The notes under the pieces were generated by a model. It did no database searches. It saw nothing but the letters and a program-made list of their open reading frames with translations, and was not told the origin of the DNA. Below, piece by piece: positions 1 to 8,355 of a DNA stretch of 64,000 nucleotides (positions are counted from its first letter, which is position 1; each line of letters begins with the position of its first letter). This DNA is from Bog-473 sp963777485 (GTDB lineage: Bacteria; Actinomycetota; Acidimicrobiia; Acidimicrobiales; RAAP-2), in assembly GCA_963777485.1 (NCBI GenBank), contig CAVZQP010000003.1, forward strand, positions 62,001 through 126,000. The letters are read 5' to 3'. Position numbers and translations under genes: made by a program.

Positions 1-135
1 CTCGAGCCGGAGGCGACGCCAAGCCACTGATCGCCGCGCCCTCGTGTAGGCGCGACTGTCGCGGAGATAGTGCCAACACGCCCTCGAGTGTCACGTTGTT
101 CGGGTGCGCGCTCCACACCGATTCGAGATTGACGG

Positions 136-1113
136 TTGCCCGTCATTAGGGTCGACGGGGTGCAGCCGTTTCGCTTCGGTTTTCAATCGACCTCGAACAA
201 CGTGGCCGACATGGCGCGCACGGCAGTGGAAGCCGAATCCGCTGGCTTCGACATCTTCCAGGTGGGCGACCACGTGGGCGCCCAGTTGAGTCCCTTCGTT
301 GCCCTGGCCGCGGCGGCGGCCGCCACGTCGACCATCCGCATCGGCACACTCGTGCTCAACAACGACCTGCGCCATCCGGTGGCGGTGGCCCAAGAGGCGG
401 CGACGCTCGACCGCGTGAGCGCTGGCCGCATGGAGCTGGGACTCGGTGCAGGACATTCCTTCCCCGAGTACGCCACCATCGGACTGCTCTTCGACCCGCC
501 GGCAGTGCGCAAGGCGCGACTCTCCGAGGCGGTAGAGATTCTCCGGCCACTTCTCGACGGACACCAGGTCGACCACACGGGCACCCACTATCAGGTCGCA
601 GATGCCCAGACGCTGCGACCGGTCCAGGCACACCTGCCCATCCTCGTCGGGGTGAACGGCCGCGCCGCGCTGGCACATGCCGCCTGTCACGCCGACACCG
701 TCGCGCTCACGATGCTCGGCCGGACCCTCGAGGACGGCCAGCACCACGAGATGCGTTGGGAAGCCCAGCGCCTAGACGCAACCATCGACCACATCCGAGA
801 GGCCGCCGGCGATCGCCGGCCGCCGCTGGAACTGCATGCCCTCGTCCAGGCCGTGATCGTCACCGACGCCCGCTCGAAGGTGGCGGAAGACCTGGGCGAA
901 GAGCTGGCGACGCCGTCGTCCGACGTGCTGGCCACACCCTTCCTCTGCCTCGGCACGCACGAAGAGATAGCGCACCACCTGCTGACCTGTCGTGCCCGCT
1001 GGGGTATCAGCTACTTCACTGTGCGCGACATCGATTCCTTCGCACCTGTCATGGAGCTGGTCAGAAGTCTCGATCCCGGCGAATCATCGGATTCGGAGGT
1101 GCACATTGATTAG
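136..1113 (+). CDS. LLM-class F420-dependent oxidoreductase
   Basis: A 325-residue TIM-barrel flavin/F420 enzyme of the luciferase-like monooxygenase superfamily. It opens with a PFRFGFQ beta strand, has the GLGAGHSFPEY segment near residue 100, and ends with a GISYFTVRDIDSFAPVM block typical of the MSMEG_2516-type subgroup. Such proteins move hydride between F420H2 and an organic substrate in the cytoplasm; the substrate here is unknown. The frame opens with TTG at 136, and GTG at 160 (just before QPFRFGFQ) is an equally plausible start. No strong ribosome binding site distinguishes them. The C-terminal 52 residues are about 75% identical to the remnant at 2436-2726, so a paralogous copy once lay downstream. 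Confidence 0.85.
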   Translation: MPVIRVDGVQPFRFGFQSTSNNVADMARTAVEAESAGFDIFQVGDHVGAQLSPFVALAAAAAATSTIRIGTLVLNNDLRHPVAVAQEAATLDRVSAGRMELGLGAGHSFPEYATIGLLFDPPAVRKARLSEAVEILRPLLDGHQVDHTGTHYQVADAQTLRPVQAHLPILVGVNGRAALAHAACHADTVALTMLGRTLEDGQHHEMRWEAQRLDATIDHIREAAGDRRPPLELHALVQAVIVTDARSKVAEDLGEELATPSSDVLATPFLCLGTHEEIAHHLLTCRARWGISYFTVRDIDSFAPVMELVRSLDPGESSDSEVHID

Positions 1114-1131
1114 GTCCACAGACTCCGACCC

Positions 1132-2367
1132 TTACTGAGAGGGAGGAGGGCACCTCGTGCCGTGATCCTGGAATCCGTTCGGCCAATACGTCGAGAACGT
1201 GCATTTCGCTTGCGAAATCGAGGCGGGCAACGTCGCACGAGTCAGATTCGCGCCGTGGAGGTCTGTACCAACCAGATCGGCGCCAGCGAGGTTGGCGCCG
1301 GTCAACACGGCCCCCGACAGGTCGGCGTCAGACAGGTCGGCTCCCTGCAGTTTGGCGCCCGTCAAATTCATGTTTTCCATCTTGGCGTCATGCAATTTGG
1401 TACCCATCATCTGCGCTTCGCTCATTGAGCGCACCCTGAGGTCTGCCTTGATCATTGTCGCGTCATTGAGCACGATCTGCTTCCAATCTGGCACTTGGCC
1501 GCCTTCGAGAACTCCCTTGTAGCGCCAGTCCACATCGTTGAGTATGCAGCCGGTGAAGTTCGCACCTTTCTTGGGCGGCTGGGTGCATGCGTCGGTGGCG
1601 ATGAAGCTTCGGTCGGCGCTCACCTGCCGCCCACTGAGCTCGTTTTCCAACACCGCCCGCACGTGATAGGTCTCGTGGGGTTTTAAGACGGTCGGGTTGG
1701 GCGGGATCGAGAAGATTGTCGTGCACTCGCTCGGGCGACACTCGAGCGAGTGCATCACCGACCCATATGCGGTGGTAGGGCCGTACTCGACCGAGACAGT
1801 GCTCTTTCCGTGTGTGGACGGCCGAGCCGTCACCTTGAACGTCGTGATGCCCTGGTGGGCGTTGACGTCGGCAATCGACAATTGGGAGGCAGGATCGCGC
1901 TGTGTCGTGAAGTCCTGCACGCCGGTCGTGTGCCGAGAGACGTCTCGACACGGTGCGGACTCCGGTCCTCGGCCCGTGATTCCCACGGTCGCGGTGTAGT
2001 AGTACAGCGAATTGGGTTCTAGATGATCGACGCGGAAGCTGATCGTGTGACTGCCCGTCTCGGCGAAAAGCGTGTGAGATGTCTCCGTCGTGCCCCGACC
2101 CGATTGCCTCGATGCGCCGACGTTCGCCCACAGATGAACGACGCAGGCGGGTCCCTGGCCCTGGAGCTTTTCGATGCCGAGACGAAGCACGGCCGACGTG
2201 GCCGTCACGTCCGCCGTCGAAACGGACTTGATCTGGACCCAACCGGGTCCCACAGCTGCTCCAGCAAGGGACTGTCCGAACAGTGGTGACATCACTGCAC
2301 CAGCCAGACACAGACCCCAGAGCGTGACCGATCGGCCCCAACCGCGACCCGTCATTCCCGTCCTCAT
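1132..2367 (-). CDS. secreted pentapeptide-repeat protein with FN3-like regions
   Basis: A 411-residue exported protein of unknown role. The N-terminus (MRTGMTGRGWGRSVTLWGL, then a hydrophobic run ending in LAGAAVG) is a Sec-type signal peptide. Two beta-rich stretches around residues 45-155 and 160-260 resemble fibronectin-III-like modules (for example LEPNSLYYYTATV and YHVRAVLENELSG). The C-terminal third carries pentapeptide repeats of A(D/N)LxG type (GADLSDADLSG, GANLAGADLVG), which fold as a right-handed quadrilateral beta helix. ATG at 2367 is preferred because GGAG lies 6 bases upstream; an in-frame ATG at 2394 exists. It is transcribed against both neighbours and lies between an intact F420 oxidoreductase and a fragment of a second one. 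I infer a cell-surface or extracellular role. Confidence 0.75.
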   Translation of the reverse strand: MRTGMTGRGWGRSVTLWGLCLAGAVMSPLFGQSLAGAAVGPGWVQIKSVSTADVTATSAVLRLGIEKLQGQGPACVVHLWANVGASRQSGRGTTETSHTLFAETGSHTISFRVDHLEPNSLYYYTATVGITGRGPESAPCRDVSRHTTGVQDFTTQRDPASQLSIADVNAHQGITTFKVTARPSTHGKSTVSVEYGPTTAYGSVMHSLECRPSECTTIFSIPPNPTVLKPHETYHVRAVLENELSGRQVSADRSFIATDACTQPPKKGANFTGCILNDVDWRYKGVLEGGQVPDWKQIVLNDATMIKADLRVRSMSEAQMMGTKLHDAKMENMNLTGAKLQGADLSDADLSGAVLTGANLAGADLVGTDLHGANLTRATLPASISQAKCTFSTYWPNGFQDHGTRCPPPSQ

Positions 2368-2435
2368 CCGCCGCTCCGGGAGCGCCACGTGCATACTGTC
2401 TCACACTCCGCCCCGACCTTTGGATCACCGTTCGC

Positions 2436-2726
2436 GCCGGTGCCGGGGCACGCTGGTCGGAGCTCGAGCTGTATGCCCTAGTAGTGCAGGCTGTCGTAGC
2501 GACAGAGGACCGAACAACGGCAGTCCACGACTTGAGTGCGCGCCTTGCCACGCGACCCGACGACGTCCTGTCGACGCCCTTCCTCTGCCTGGGCGCCCAC
2601 GAGGAGATGGCACAGCACCTGCTGGCCTGTCGTGCCCGCTGGGGCTTCAGCTACTTCACCGTTCGCGAAATCGACGCGTTCGCACCCGTCATGGCGCTGG
2701 TCAGAGGCCACGACAGCACCGCCTGA
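2436..2726 (+). pseudogene. C-terminal remnant of an LLM F420-dependent oxidoreductase
   Basis: The reading frame from about 2436 aligns with the C-terminal third of the oxidoreductase at 136-1113: ELELYALVVQAV against LELHALVQAV, then STPFLCLGAHEEMAQHLLACRARWGFSYFTVREIDAFAPVM. The last 52 aligned residues are about 75% identical. The N-terminal two thirds, including the cofactor-binding strands, are absent. The preceding DNA is the 5' region of the divergent pentapeptide gene. GTG at 2484 could begin an 80-residue product, but this could not form a complete TIM barrel. It is therefore best read as a decayed or truncated duplicate. Confidence 0.75.
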
Positions 2727-2747
2727 TCGAACTCCTAGGATCACGCC

Positions 2748-3260
2748 GTGAAACCGAGGCGGGTGCGGCGCGTCGAGGTCCCTCAGCTGATTGCGGCAAC
2801 CTTTGCGCGCAGCACAGCCAATTACGCGGCAGCGTTCGCATTGACGACCGACACCGCAGAGACGAGGACAGCGCTCCAGTGGGCGAGGGAGGTGTTCGAC
2901 GGCGCGCCTGCGGCCCTGCGCTGGTGCATGATCTTCGGATGGCGACGCGCGCTCGGGTTGAAGCTCGGGCCACGACCGTCTGACGATCACGTGCTTGGCT
3001 GGGCGGTCGCCGAAGGCGATCTCGTGGCGGGGAGCACTGAGTTGCTTGCCGAGTCGCGGTTCCTGCGGGCCCGAAACATCGTGATGGTCGAGCCGTCGAC
3101 GGTCACCTGGGTGACCCTCGTCCACTACTCCCACGCCGTGGCGCGTCTGTTGTGGGCGATAGCCCGGCCGATCCACCACCTCACCATCCGTTATCTCCTC
3201 ACGCGGGCAGCCCGGGTGGCGCTGGTGGCGGCGCCTTCACCGTTCGAAAGCGCAGCTTGA
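2748..3260 (+). CDS. DUF2867-like protein
   Basis: A 170-residue cytoplasmic protein of unknown function, starting at GTG 2748 with a weak AGGAT motif upstream. The middle (ALRWCMIFGWRRALGLKLG) and the end (VTLVHYSHAVARLLWAIARPIHHLTIRYLLTRAAR) have the layout of DUF2867 proteins, which end in a helix carrying a P-(F/I)-H motif after a beta-rich lipocalin/START-like body. No catalytic residue can be assigned. It follows the oxidoreductase remnant by 21 bases on the same strand and precedes mscR by 102 bases, so it may or may not belong to the mscR transcript. The family call is tentative. Confidence 0.6.
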   Translation: MKPRRVRRVEVPQLIAATFARSTANYAAAFALTTDTAETRTALQWAREVFDGAPAALRWCMIFGWRRALGLKLGPRPSDDHVLGWAVAEGDLVAGSTELLAESRFLRARNIVMVEPSTVTWVTLVHYSHAVARLLWAIARPIHHLTIRYLLTRAARVALVAAPSPFESAA

Positions 3261-3362
3261 ATGGCGCAAGAAGGAAACGCCGGGGCAGGCTGAGGGCCAC
3301 TGCATCGGACACAGAGGGATCGGGCATCATGTGGTGCTCGCGGATGAGGAGGAGTTCACAGG

Positions 3363-4448
3363 ATGGGACAAGAGGTGCGCGGGGTGGTGGCCACGGCAAA
3401 GGGCGCACCCGTCACCGTGGAGACGATCGTGGTGCCCGACCCCGGCCCGGGCGAGGCGGTCGTGGCCATAAAGGCCTGCGGCGTCTGCCACACGGACCTG
3501 CACTACCGAGAGGGCGGCATCAACGACGAGTTCCCGTTTCTGTTGGGACATGAGGCCGCGGGTGTGGTGGAGGCGGTAGGCCCGGACGTGAAGGACCTCG
3601 CTCCCGGCGACTTCGTCGTCCTCAATTGGCGCGCCGTATGCGGTGAGTGCCGTGCCTGCCGGCGAGGACGGCCCTGGTACTGCTTCGCCACCCATAATGC
3701 GACGCAGAAGATGACAATGGCCGACGGGACCCCGCTCTCGCCTGCCTTGGGCATCGGCGCGTTCGCCGACAAGACGCTCGTTGCCGCCGGGCAATGCACG
3801 AAGGTGAACCCGTCGGCCCGGCCCGAGGCTGTGGGCCTGCTGGGATGCGGAGTAATGGCGGGCCTCGGCGCGGCGATGTTCACCGGCAATGTGGGACTCG
3901 GCGACAGTGTGGCCGTTTTCGGCTGCGGCGGAGTCGGGTGTGCCGCCGTTGCCGGGGCGAAGCTCGCCGGGGCGGCCGTCATCATCGGCGTCGACCTCGA
4001 CCCCCGCAAGCTGGAGCTCGCCAAGGAGTTCGGCGCGACCCACACGGTCGACGCAGGCGCGGCGGATCCGGTCGAAGCCATCAAGGCCCTGACGGACGGC
4101 AATGGGGCCGACGTGTGCATCGAGGCAGTCGGCAACCCCAAGGTGATGGAGCAGGCGTTCATGGCTCGGGACCTGGCTGGAACGCTCGTGCAAGTGGGCG
4201 TGCCGACGCCCGACATGCGCATCGATCTACCCATGATCGAGTTCTTCGGCCGTGGTGGTGCGCTGAAGCCAAGCTGGTACGGCGACTGCCTGCCGTCACG
4301 TGACTTCCCGATGCTGGTCGACCTGTATCTCGACGGTCGTCTGGACCTCGATCGCTTCGTCAGCGAGACGATCGGCATCGGCGACGTCGAAGCTGCGTTC
4401 GCCCGCATGGAACGCGGCGAGGTGCTGCGCTCCGTCGTCGTCGTGTGA
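3363..4448 (+). CDS. mscR: S-(hydroxymethyl)mycothiol dehydrogenase (mycothiol-dependent formaldehyde dehydrogenase)
   Basis: A 361-residue zinc medium-chain dehydrogenase that closely follows mycobacterial MscR along its length. It has ACGVCHTDLHYREGGINDEFPFLLGHEAAG at residues 38-67, with the catalytic-zinc ligands Cys and His; NWRAVCGECRACRRGRPWYC, the structural-zinc cysteines; GVMAGLGAAMFTG; the Rossmann motif GCGGVGCAAV; and GGALKPSWYGDCLP. The family oxidises the spontaneous adduct of formaldehyde and mycothiol with NAD, and also handles S-nitrosomycothiol. ATG 3363 has AGGAGGAG nine bases upstream. The stop overlaps the next start by four bases (GTGA), implying translational coupling to the gamma-glutamyltransferase. 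The gene implies that the host makes mycothiol. Confidence 0.93.
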   Translation: MGQEVRGVVATAKGAPVTVETIVVPDPGPGEAVVAIKACGVCHTDLHYREGGINDEFPFLLGHEAAGVVEAVGPDVKDLAPGDFVVLNWRAVCGECRACRRGRPWYCFATHNATQKMTMADGTPLSPALGIGAFADKTLVAAGQCTKVNPSARPEAVGLLGCGVMAGLGAAMFTGNVGLGDSVAVFGCGGVGCAAVAGAKLAGAAVIIGVDLDPRKLELAKEFGATHTVDAGAADPVEAIKALTDGNGADVCIEAVGNPKVMEQAFMARDLAGTLVQVGVPTPDMRIDLPMIEFFGRGGALKPSWYGDCLPSRDFPMLVDLYLDGRLDLDRFVSETIGIGDVEAAFARMERGEVLRSVVVV

Positions 4449-6082
4449 GCCTTCCGCTCGCACCCTTCGGGCCGCGCCGCGGCACCCGTGGCATGGTCGC
4501 CGCGGCGGACCAGCTCGCGACCGTGGCCGGGATCGGTGTACTGGCGGACGGCGGCTCCGCGGCCGACGCTGCCGTCGCGACGGGTGCCGCCATGGCCGTG
4601 GTCGGGCCGCACCTGTGCGGGCTCGGCGGCGACGTCCTGGCCATGGTCGCCCCACCGGGCCGACCGCCAGAGGCGCTGCTCGGGGTGGGCCGGGCCGGCT
4701 CCGGATCCGACGCGGCACGCATGCGGTCCGAAGGCTTGACGACGATGCCCTTGCGGGGCGACATCCGCAGCGTCCAGGTGCCCGGTGCTTTGGACGGCTG
4801 GCTGGCCCTGCACGAACGCTACGGGCGCCTTCCGCTGGAGCGGGTCCTGGCGCCTGCGATCGAGCTGGCCGAGGACGGCTTTCCGGCGTCGATCATGCTG
4901 GCGTTCGCCACGCATCTCGTGCACGACCGGCCCGGCGCCGGCGAGCTGTGCCCCGACGGCCCGCTCGAGGTGGGCAGCATCGTGCGGCTGCCCGGCATCG
5001 CCCGCACGCTGCGCTCGATCGCGCGCGAGGGCCGCGCCGGTTTCTACGGCGCCGAGTTCGGGCGCGGCTTGCTCGAGTTGGGGGCGGGCCACTTCTCACA
5101 GGACGACCTGGCAGCGAGTGCCGCGCAATGGTGTGCGCCGCTGCGGCTGACGGTATGGGGCCATCAGTTGTGGACGGTGCCGCCACCTTCCCAGGGCTAC
5201 CTGACCCTCGCCGGCGCCGCCGTGGCGGAGCGGGTGGGGCTCGGTGCGGATGCGGCTGAGCCCGAGTGGGCCCACCTCCTCGTCGAGGCGTGGCGTTCGG
5301 TGGGGCACGACCGTCCCCACGTGCTCTACGACGGGGCCGACGGGAACGCGCTTCTGGACGAGGAGCGCATCGCCCGGGCAGCAGCGCGGGTGTCCGCGGA
5401 GATCGCTGCGGAGCCCGACGTGGTGGGCAGAGCCCTCGACGGTGCGCCGGGTGTCGCCAGGATCGGCGAAGGCGACACCACGCACCTGTGCGCCTGTGAC
5501 GCCGACGGGCTGGGCGTGTCCCTGACGCAGTCCAACGCGCTCGACTTCGGCTCGCATCTCGTGGAGCCGACGACCGGCGTATTCCTGCACAACCGCGGCG
5601 TCGGGTTCTCGCTCGTCGAGGGCCACCCTGCCGAGGTCCGGCCCGGCGTGCGGCCGCCGCACACGCTCTCCCCCATGCTCGTGACCGCCCCGGACGGCCC
5701 GCTGACGCACCTGGTGGGCGCCATGGGGGGCGACGCCCAACCGCAGATCATCAGCCAACTGCTGGCGCGGCTCTTGTGCAGTGGTGAGGATCCGGCCCGC
5801 GCCATCAGCGCACCGCGGCTGACGCTCGATGCGCGGTCCGCCGGCCCGTTCCGGCTCTGGTGGGGCGACGACCTGACGGTGCTGATCGAGGCCGACGCGC
5901 CGACGGAGTGGTTCGAAGGGCTCGCAGCGCGCGGGCACCGGGTTCAGACCATCAGCGCGTTCGACCCCGTCGCCGTCGGCTGTGCGCAGATCATCGCCGT
6001 CGAGCAACAGGGCGGCGGAGGGCGGTGCCTGGTGGCCGCGTCGGACCCGCGCAGCCCCGAAGGCGCGGCGGTGGCGCGGTGA
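4445..6082 (+). CDS. ggt: gamma-glutamyltransferase family protein
   Basis: A 545-residue Ntn-hydrolase of the gamma-glutamyltranspeptidase family, which removes or transfers gamma-glutamyl groups after self-cleavage into two subunits. The expected cleavage/nucleophile threonine is Thr345 in GDTTHLCACDADG, followed by VSLTQSNALDFGSHLV and a GAMGGDAQPQ segment that lines the gamma-glutamyl site. The N-terminus (GTRGMVAAADQLATVAGIGVLADGGSAADAAVATG) is standard for the family. No signal peptide is visible, so the protein appears cytoplasmic, whereas many bacterial homologues are exported. GTG 4445 overlaps the mscR stop. The next gene begins inside this stop (GTGA at 6079), so the three genes form a coupled operon. 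The substrate is unknown. Confidence 0.9.
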   Translation: MSLPLAPFGPRRGTRGMVAAADQLATVAGIGVLADGGSAADAAVATGAAMAVVGPHLCGLGGDVLAMVAPPGRPPEALLGVGRAGSGSDAARMRSEGLTTMPLRGDIRSVQVPGALDGWLALHERYGRLPLERVLAPAIELAEDGFPASIMLAFATHLVHDRPGAGELCPDGPLEVGSIVRLPGIARTLRSIAREGRAGFYGAEFGRGLLELGAGHFSQDDLAASAAQWCAPLRLTVWGHQLWTVPPPSQGYLTLAGAAVAERVGLGADAAEPEWAHLLVEAWRSVGHDRPHVLYDGADGNALLDEERIARAAARVSAEIAAEPDVVGRALDGAPGVARIGEGDTTHLCACDADGLGVSLTQSNALDFGSHLVEPTTGVFLHNRGVGFSLVEGHPAEVRPGVRPPHTLSPMLVTAPDGPLTHLVGAMGGDAQPQIISQLLARLLCSGEDPARAISAPRLTLDARSAGPFRLWWGDDLTVLIEADAPTEWFEGLAARGHRVQTISAFDPVAVGCAQIIAVEQQGGGGRCLVAASDPRSPEGAAVAR

Positions 6083-7941
6083 CGGTGGCGGCGGGTCCGG
6101 CTGGGCCGCGCCGCACCGGGGCGCCGCTGCGCGTCGCGTCGCTCGCCAAGCAGATCCCCCAGCCCGAGGCGATGCAGATCGTGGACGGCCGGCTCGTCCG
6201 CGCCGGCGTCGAGCTGGAGATGAACGCATATTGTCGCCGCGCCGTGGCCGAGGGGGTCGCGCTGGCCGCCGAGACAGGAGGGTCGTGCACCGTCGTGACG
6301 CTGGGGCCTCCGAGCGCCGAGGACGTGCTGCGCGAGGCGGTCGCGTGGGGGGCCGACGCGGGACTGCATCTGTGCGACCCGGCGTTCGCCGGCTCCGACA
6401 CCCTGGCGACGGCACGGGCGCTGGCCGCGGCCGTGCAGACGACCGGCCCCTACGACCTGGTGCTGCTCGGCCTCAATTCGCTCGACGGTGAGACCGGCCA
6501 GGTCGGCCCGGAGCTGGCCGAGCTGCTGGACCTCCCCTTCGCCAGTGGTGTGCGCCGACTGGAAGACCTCGGTGACCACCTCCGCCTCCATCTCGAGCAC
6601 GACGACGGCACCCAGGACGTCGAGGTCATGCTGCCCGCGGTCCTGTCGGTTGCCGAGCGCCTGTGCGACCCGTGCAAGGTCGACCCGGCCGGACGGGCGG
6701 CCGTGGCCGCCTCTCGCATCACGCGCGTCGACGCGGCGGGGCTCGGCCCGGGGCCGTGGGGGGCCGAGGGCAGCCCGACGGTCGTGGGCGAGATCCACCC
6801 GATGGAGCACGACCGGGCTTGCCTCGTGTTCGAAGGGCCGATAGCCGAGCAGGTCGAGGAGGCCGTTCGCCGGCTGGAGGCACGCGGGGCGCTCGGCGAC
6901 GGGACGGCCGCGCCTGCTCCCCGGTCGTCGGACGGGCCCTTGCGTGACAACGGAGCGCGGGCGCGTCGGATCGCGGTGCTCGACGAGCCGGGACGTGGCG
7001 AAGTGGCCGTCGAGCTCGTGGCGGCGGCGGCGCGCCTCGGCGATGACGCGGGAGCGGTGGTGCAGCTCCTACGGCCGTCGCCCGGAGAACCCGGAGCCGA
7101 GGCCGCGTCCGTGGCACCGTCCGGGACGGATGCGGTGATCGTGCTGAACGGATCAAGCGTGCCCGAGGACGTGGCCGACGCGGTCACGACTTTCGTCAGA
7201 GAAGTATCACCATGGGCCCTCCTTGTCCCGAGCACGGCGTTCGGGCGCGAGGTCGCCGCCCGCGTTGCCGCCGCCACCGGGTCCGGGCTGGTCGGCGACG
7301 CGGTCAGCCTGCACGTACGCGACGGCGCACTCGTGGCCGGCAAACCTGCGTTCGCCGGTGCCCTCGTGGCCGACATCACCAGCCGAACGCCGACGCAGAT
7401 GGTGACGGTGCGGCCGGGCGTCCTGCCGACGGCAGGGGATGTACGGGACGGCACGGAAATTGCTGCGGCGCCAGCGATGCGCGAAGTCGGCACGCGCGGG
7501 CGCGTGCGGATCCTCGGCGAGCGCCGCAACGACGACGTCGAGACGCTGGCCCGGGCGCAGGTCGTGATCGGTGTGGGCACCGGCGTGGCACCGGACGAGT
7601 ACGCGGAACTCAGCCCGCTCGCCGCCGTGCTCGGTGCCGAGCTGGCGGCGACCCGCAAGGTGACCGACAGGGGTTGGGCCCCCAGGGCGCGACAGGTCGG
7701 GATCACGGGCCGCTCCATCGCGCCGCGGCTCTACGTCGCCCTCGGGCTGAGTGGGAAGTTCAACCACATGGTGGGGGTCCGCGCGGCGGGGACGATCCTG
7801 GCCGTCAACGGCGACCGCGACGCGCCCGTCTTCGAGCACTGCGACGTCGGGATCGTGGGCGACTGGCACGAGGTGGTGCCGAAGTTGACGCAGGCCCTCG
7901 CCGCTCGCCGGCAACCCCGGCAGGGGGCGCCCGTCAGCTGA
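6079..7941 (+). CDS. fused electron transfer flavoprotein, beta-alpha order
   Basis: A 620-residue single chain joining both ETF subunits. Residues 15-270 match ETF beta (EMNAYCRRAVAEGVALA, TLGPPSAEDVLREAVAWGAD, GLNSLDGETGQVGPELAELL). Residues 290-620 match ETF alpha, ending with the FAD-binding domain from about residue 470 (VVIGVGTGVAPDEY, GITGRSIAPRLYVALGLSG, TILAVNGDRDAPVFEHCDVGIVGDW). ETF passes electrons from acyl-CoA dehydrogenases to the quinone pool through ETF-quinone oxidoreductase, which is not in the window. The linker around 270-290 is short and Ala/Pro/Ser-rich. GTG 6079 overlaps the upstream stop by four bases. The usual alpha-subunit GISGAIQHxxG is here GLSGKFNHMVG, a divergent FAD loop. 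The end overlaps the convergent B12-subunit gene by eight bases. Confidence 0.9.
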   Translation: MTVAAGPAGPRRTGAPLRVASLAKQIPQPEAMQIVDGRLVRAGVELEMNAYCRRAVAEGVALAAETGGSCTVVTLGPPSAEDVLREAVAWGADAGLHLCDPAFAGSDTLATARALAAAVQTTGPYDLVLLGLNSLDGETGQVGPELAELLDLPFASGVRRLEDLGDHLRLHLEHDDGTQDVEVMLPAVLSVAERLCDPCKVDPAGRAAVAASRITRVDAAGLGPGPWGAEGSPTVVGEIHPMEHDRACLVFEGPIAEQVEEAVRRLEARGALGDGTAAPAPRSSDGPLRDNGARARRIAVLDEPGRGEVAVELVAAAARLGDDAGAVVQLLRPSPGEPGAEAASVAPSGTDAVIVLNGSSVPEDVADAVTTFVREVSPWALLVPSTAFGREVAARVAAATGSGLVGDAVSLHVRDGALVAGKPAFAGALVADITSRTPTQMVTVRPGVLPTAGDVRDGTEIAAAPAMREVGTRGRVRILGERRNDDVETLARAQVVIGVGTGVAPDEYAELSPLAAVLGAELAATRKVTDRGWAPRARQVGITGRSIAPRLYVALGLSGKFNHMVGVRAAGTILAVNGDRDAPVFEHCDVGIVGDWHEVVPKLTQALAARRQPRQGAPVS

Positions 7942-8353
7942 CCGGGCCCACCCCGGCGGCAGCACGCACGCACGCGACGACCTCGTCGTTGGAGGCCCCG
8001 GGACCGAGCACCGCCGCCACACCCTGGTCCAGCAGGGTGGCGACGTCATCGGGTGGCACGATGCCGCCGATCACCACGGGCGTGTCGAGGCCGGCGGCGC
8101 GCAACGCCTCGACCACGGCCGGAGCCAGCGTGAGGTGGGCACCGTTGTGCATGGAGACGCCCACCACATCGACGTCTTCTTGCGCGGTCATGGCCGCGAT
8201 GGTCTCGGGCGACTGGCGCAGACCCGCGTAGACGACCTCGAAACCGGCGTCACGCAGGATGCGGGCGACGACGCGCAGGCCGCGGTCGTGGCCGTCCAGG
8301 CCCACCTTGGCCATGAGCACGCGAAGCGGCCGACCGCCGCTCTTGGATTCCAC
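7934..8353 (-). CDS. icmB: B12-binding small subunit of acyl-CoA mutase
   Basis: A 139-residue cobalamin-binding domain: RVLMAKVGLDGHDRGLRVVARILRDAGFEVVYAG contains the DxHxxG motif whose histidine replaces dimethylbenzimidazole as the lower cobalt ligand. It is followed by VDVVGVSMHNGAH and VVIGGIVPPDD of the Rossmann-like fold. It pairs with the catalytic subunit two bases upstream to form an adenosylcobalamin-dependent carbon-skeleton mutase. GTG 8353 is the start. The small subunit alone does not reveal the substrate; the isobutyryl-CoA assignment rests on the large subunit, so the symbol is provisional. Confidence 0.9.
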   Translation of the reverse strand: MESKSGGRPLRVLMAKVGLDGHDRGLRVVARILRDAGFEVVYAGLRQSPETIAAMTAQEDVDVVGVSMHNGAHLTLAPAVVEALRAAGLDTPVVIGGIVPPDDVATLLDQGVAAVLGPGASNDEVVACVRAAAGVGPVS

Positions 8354-8355
8354 GT

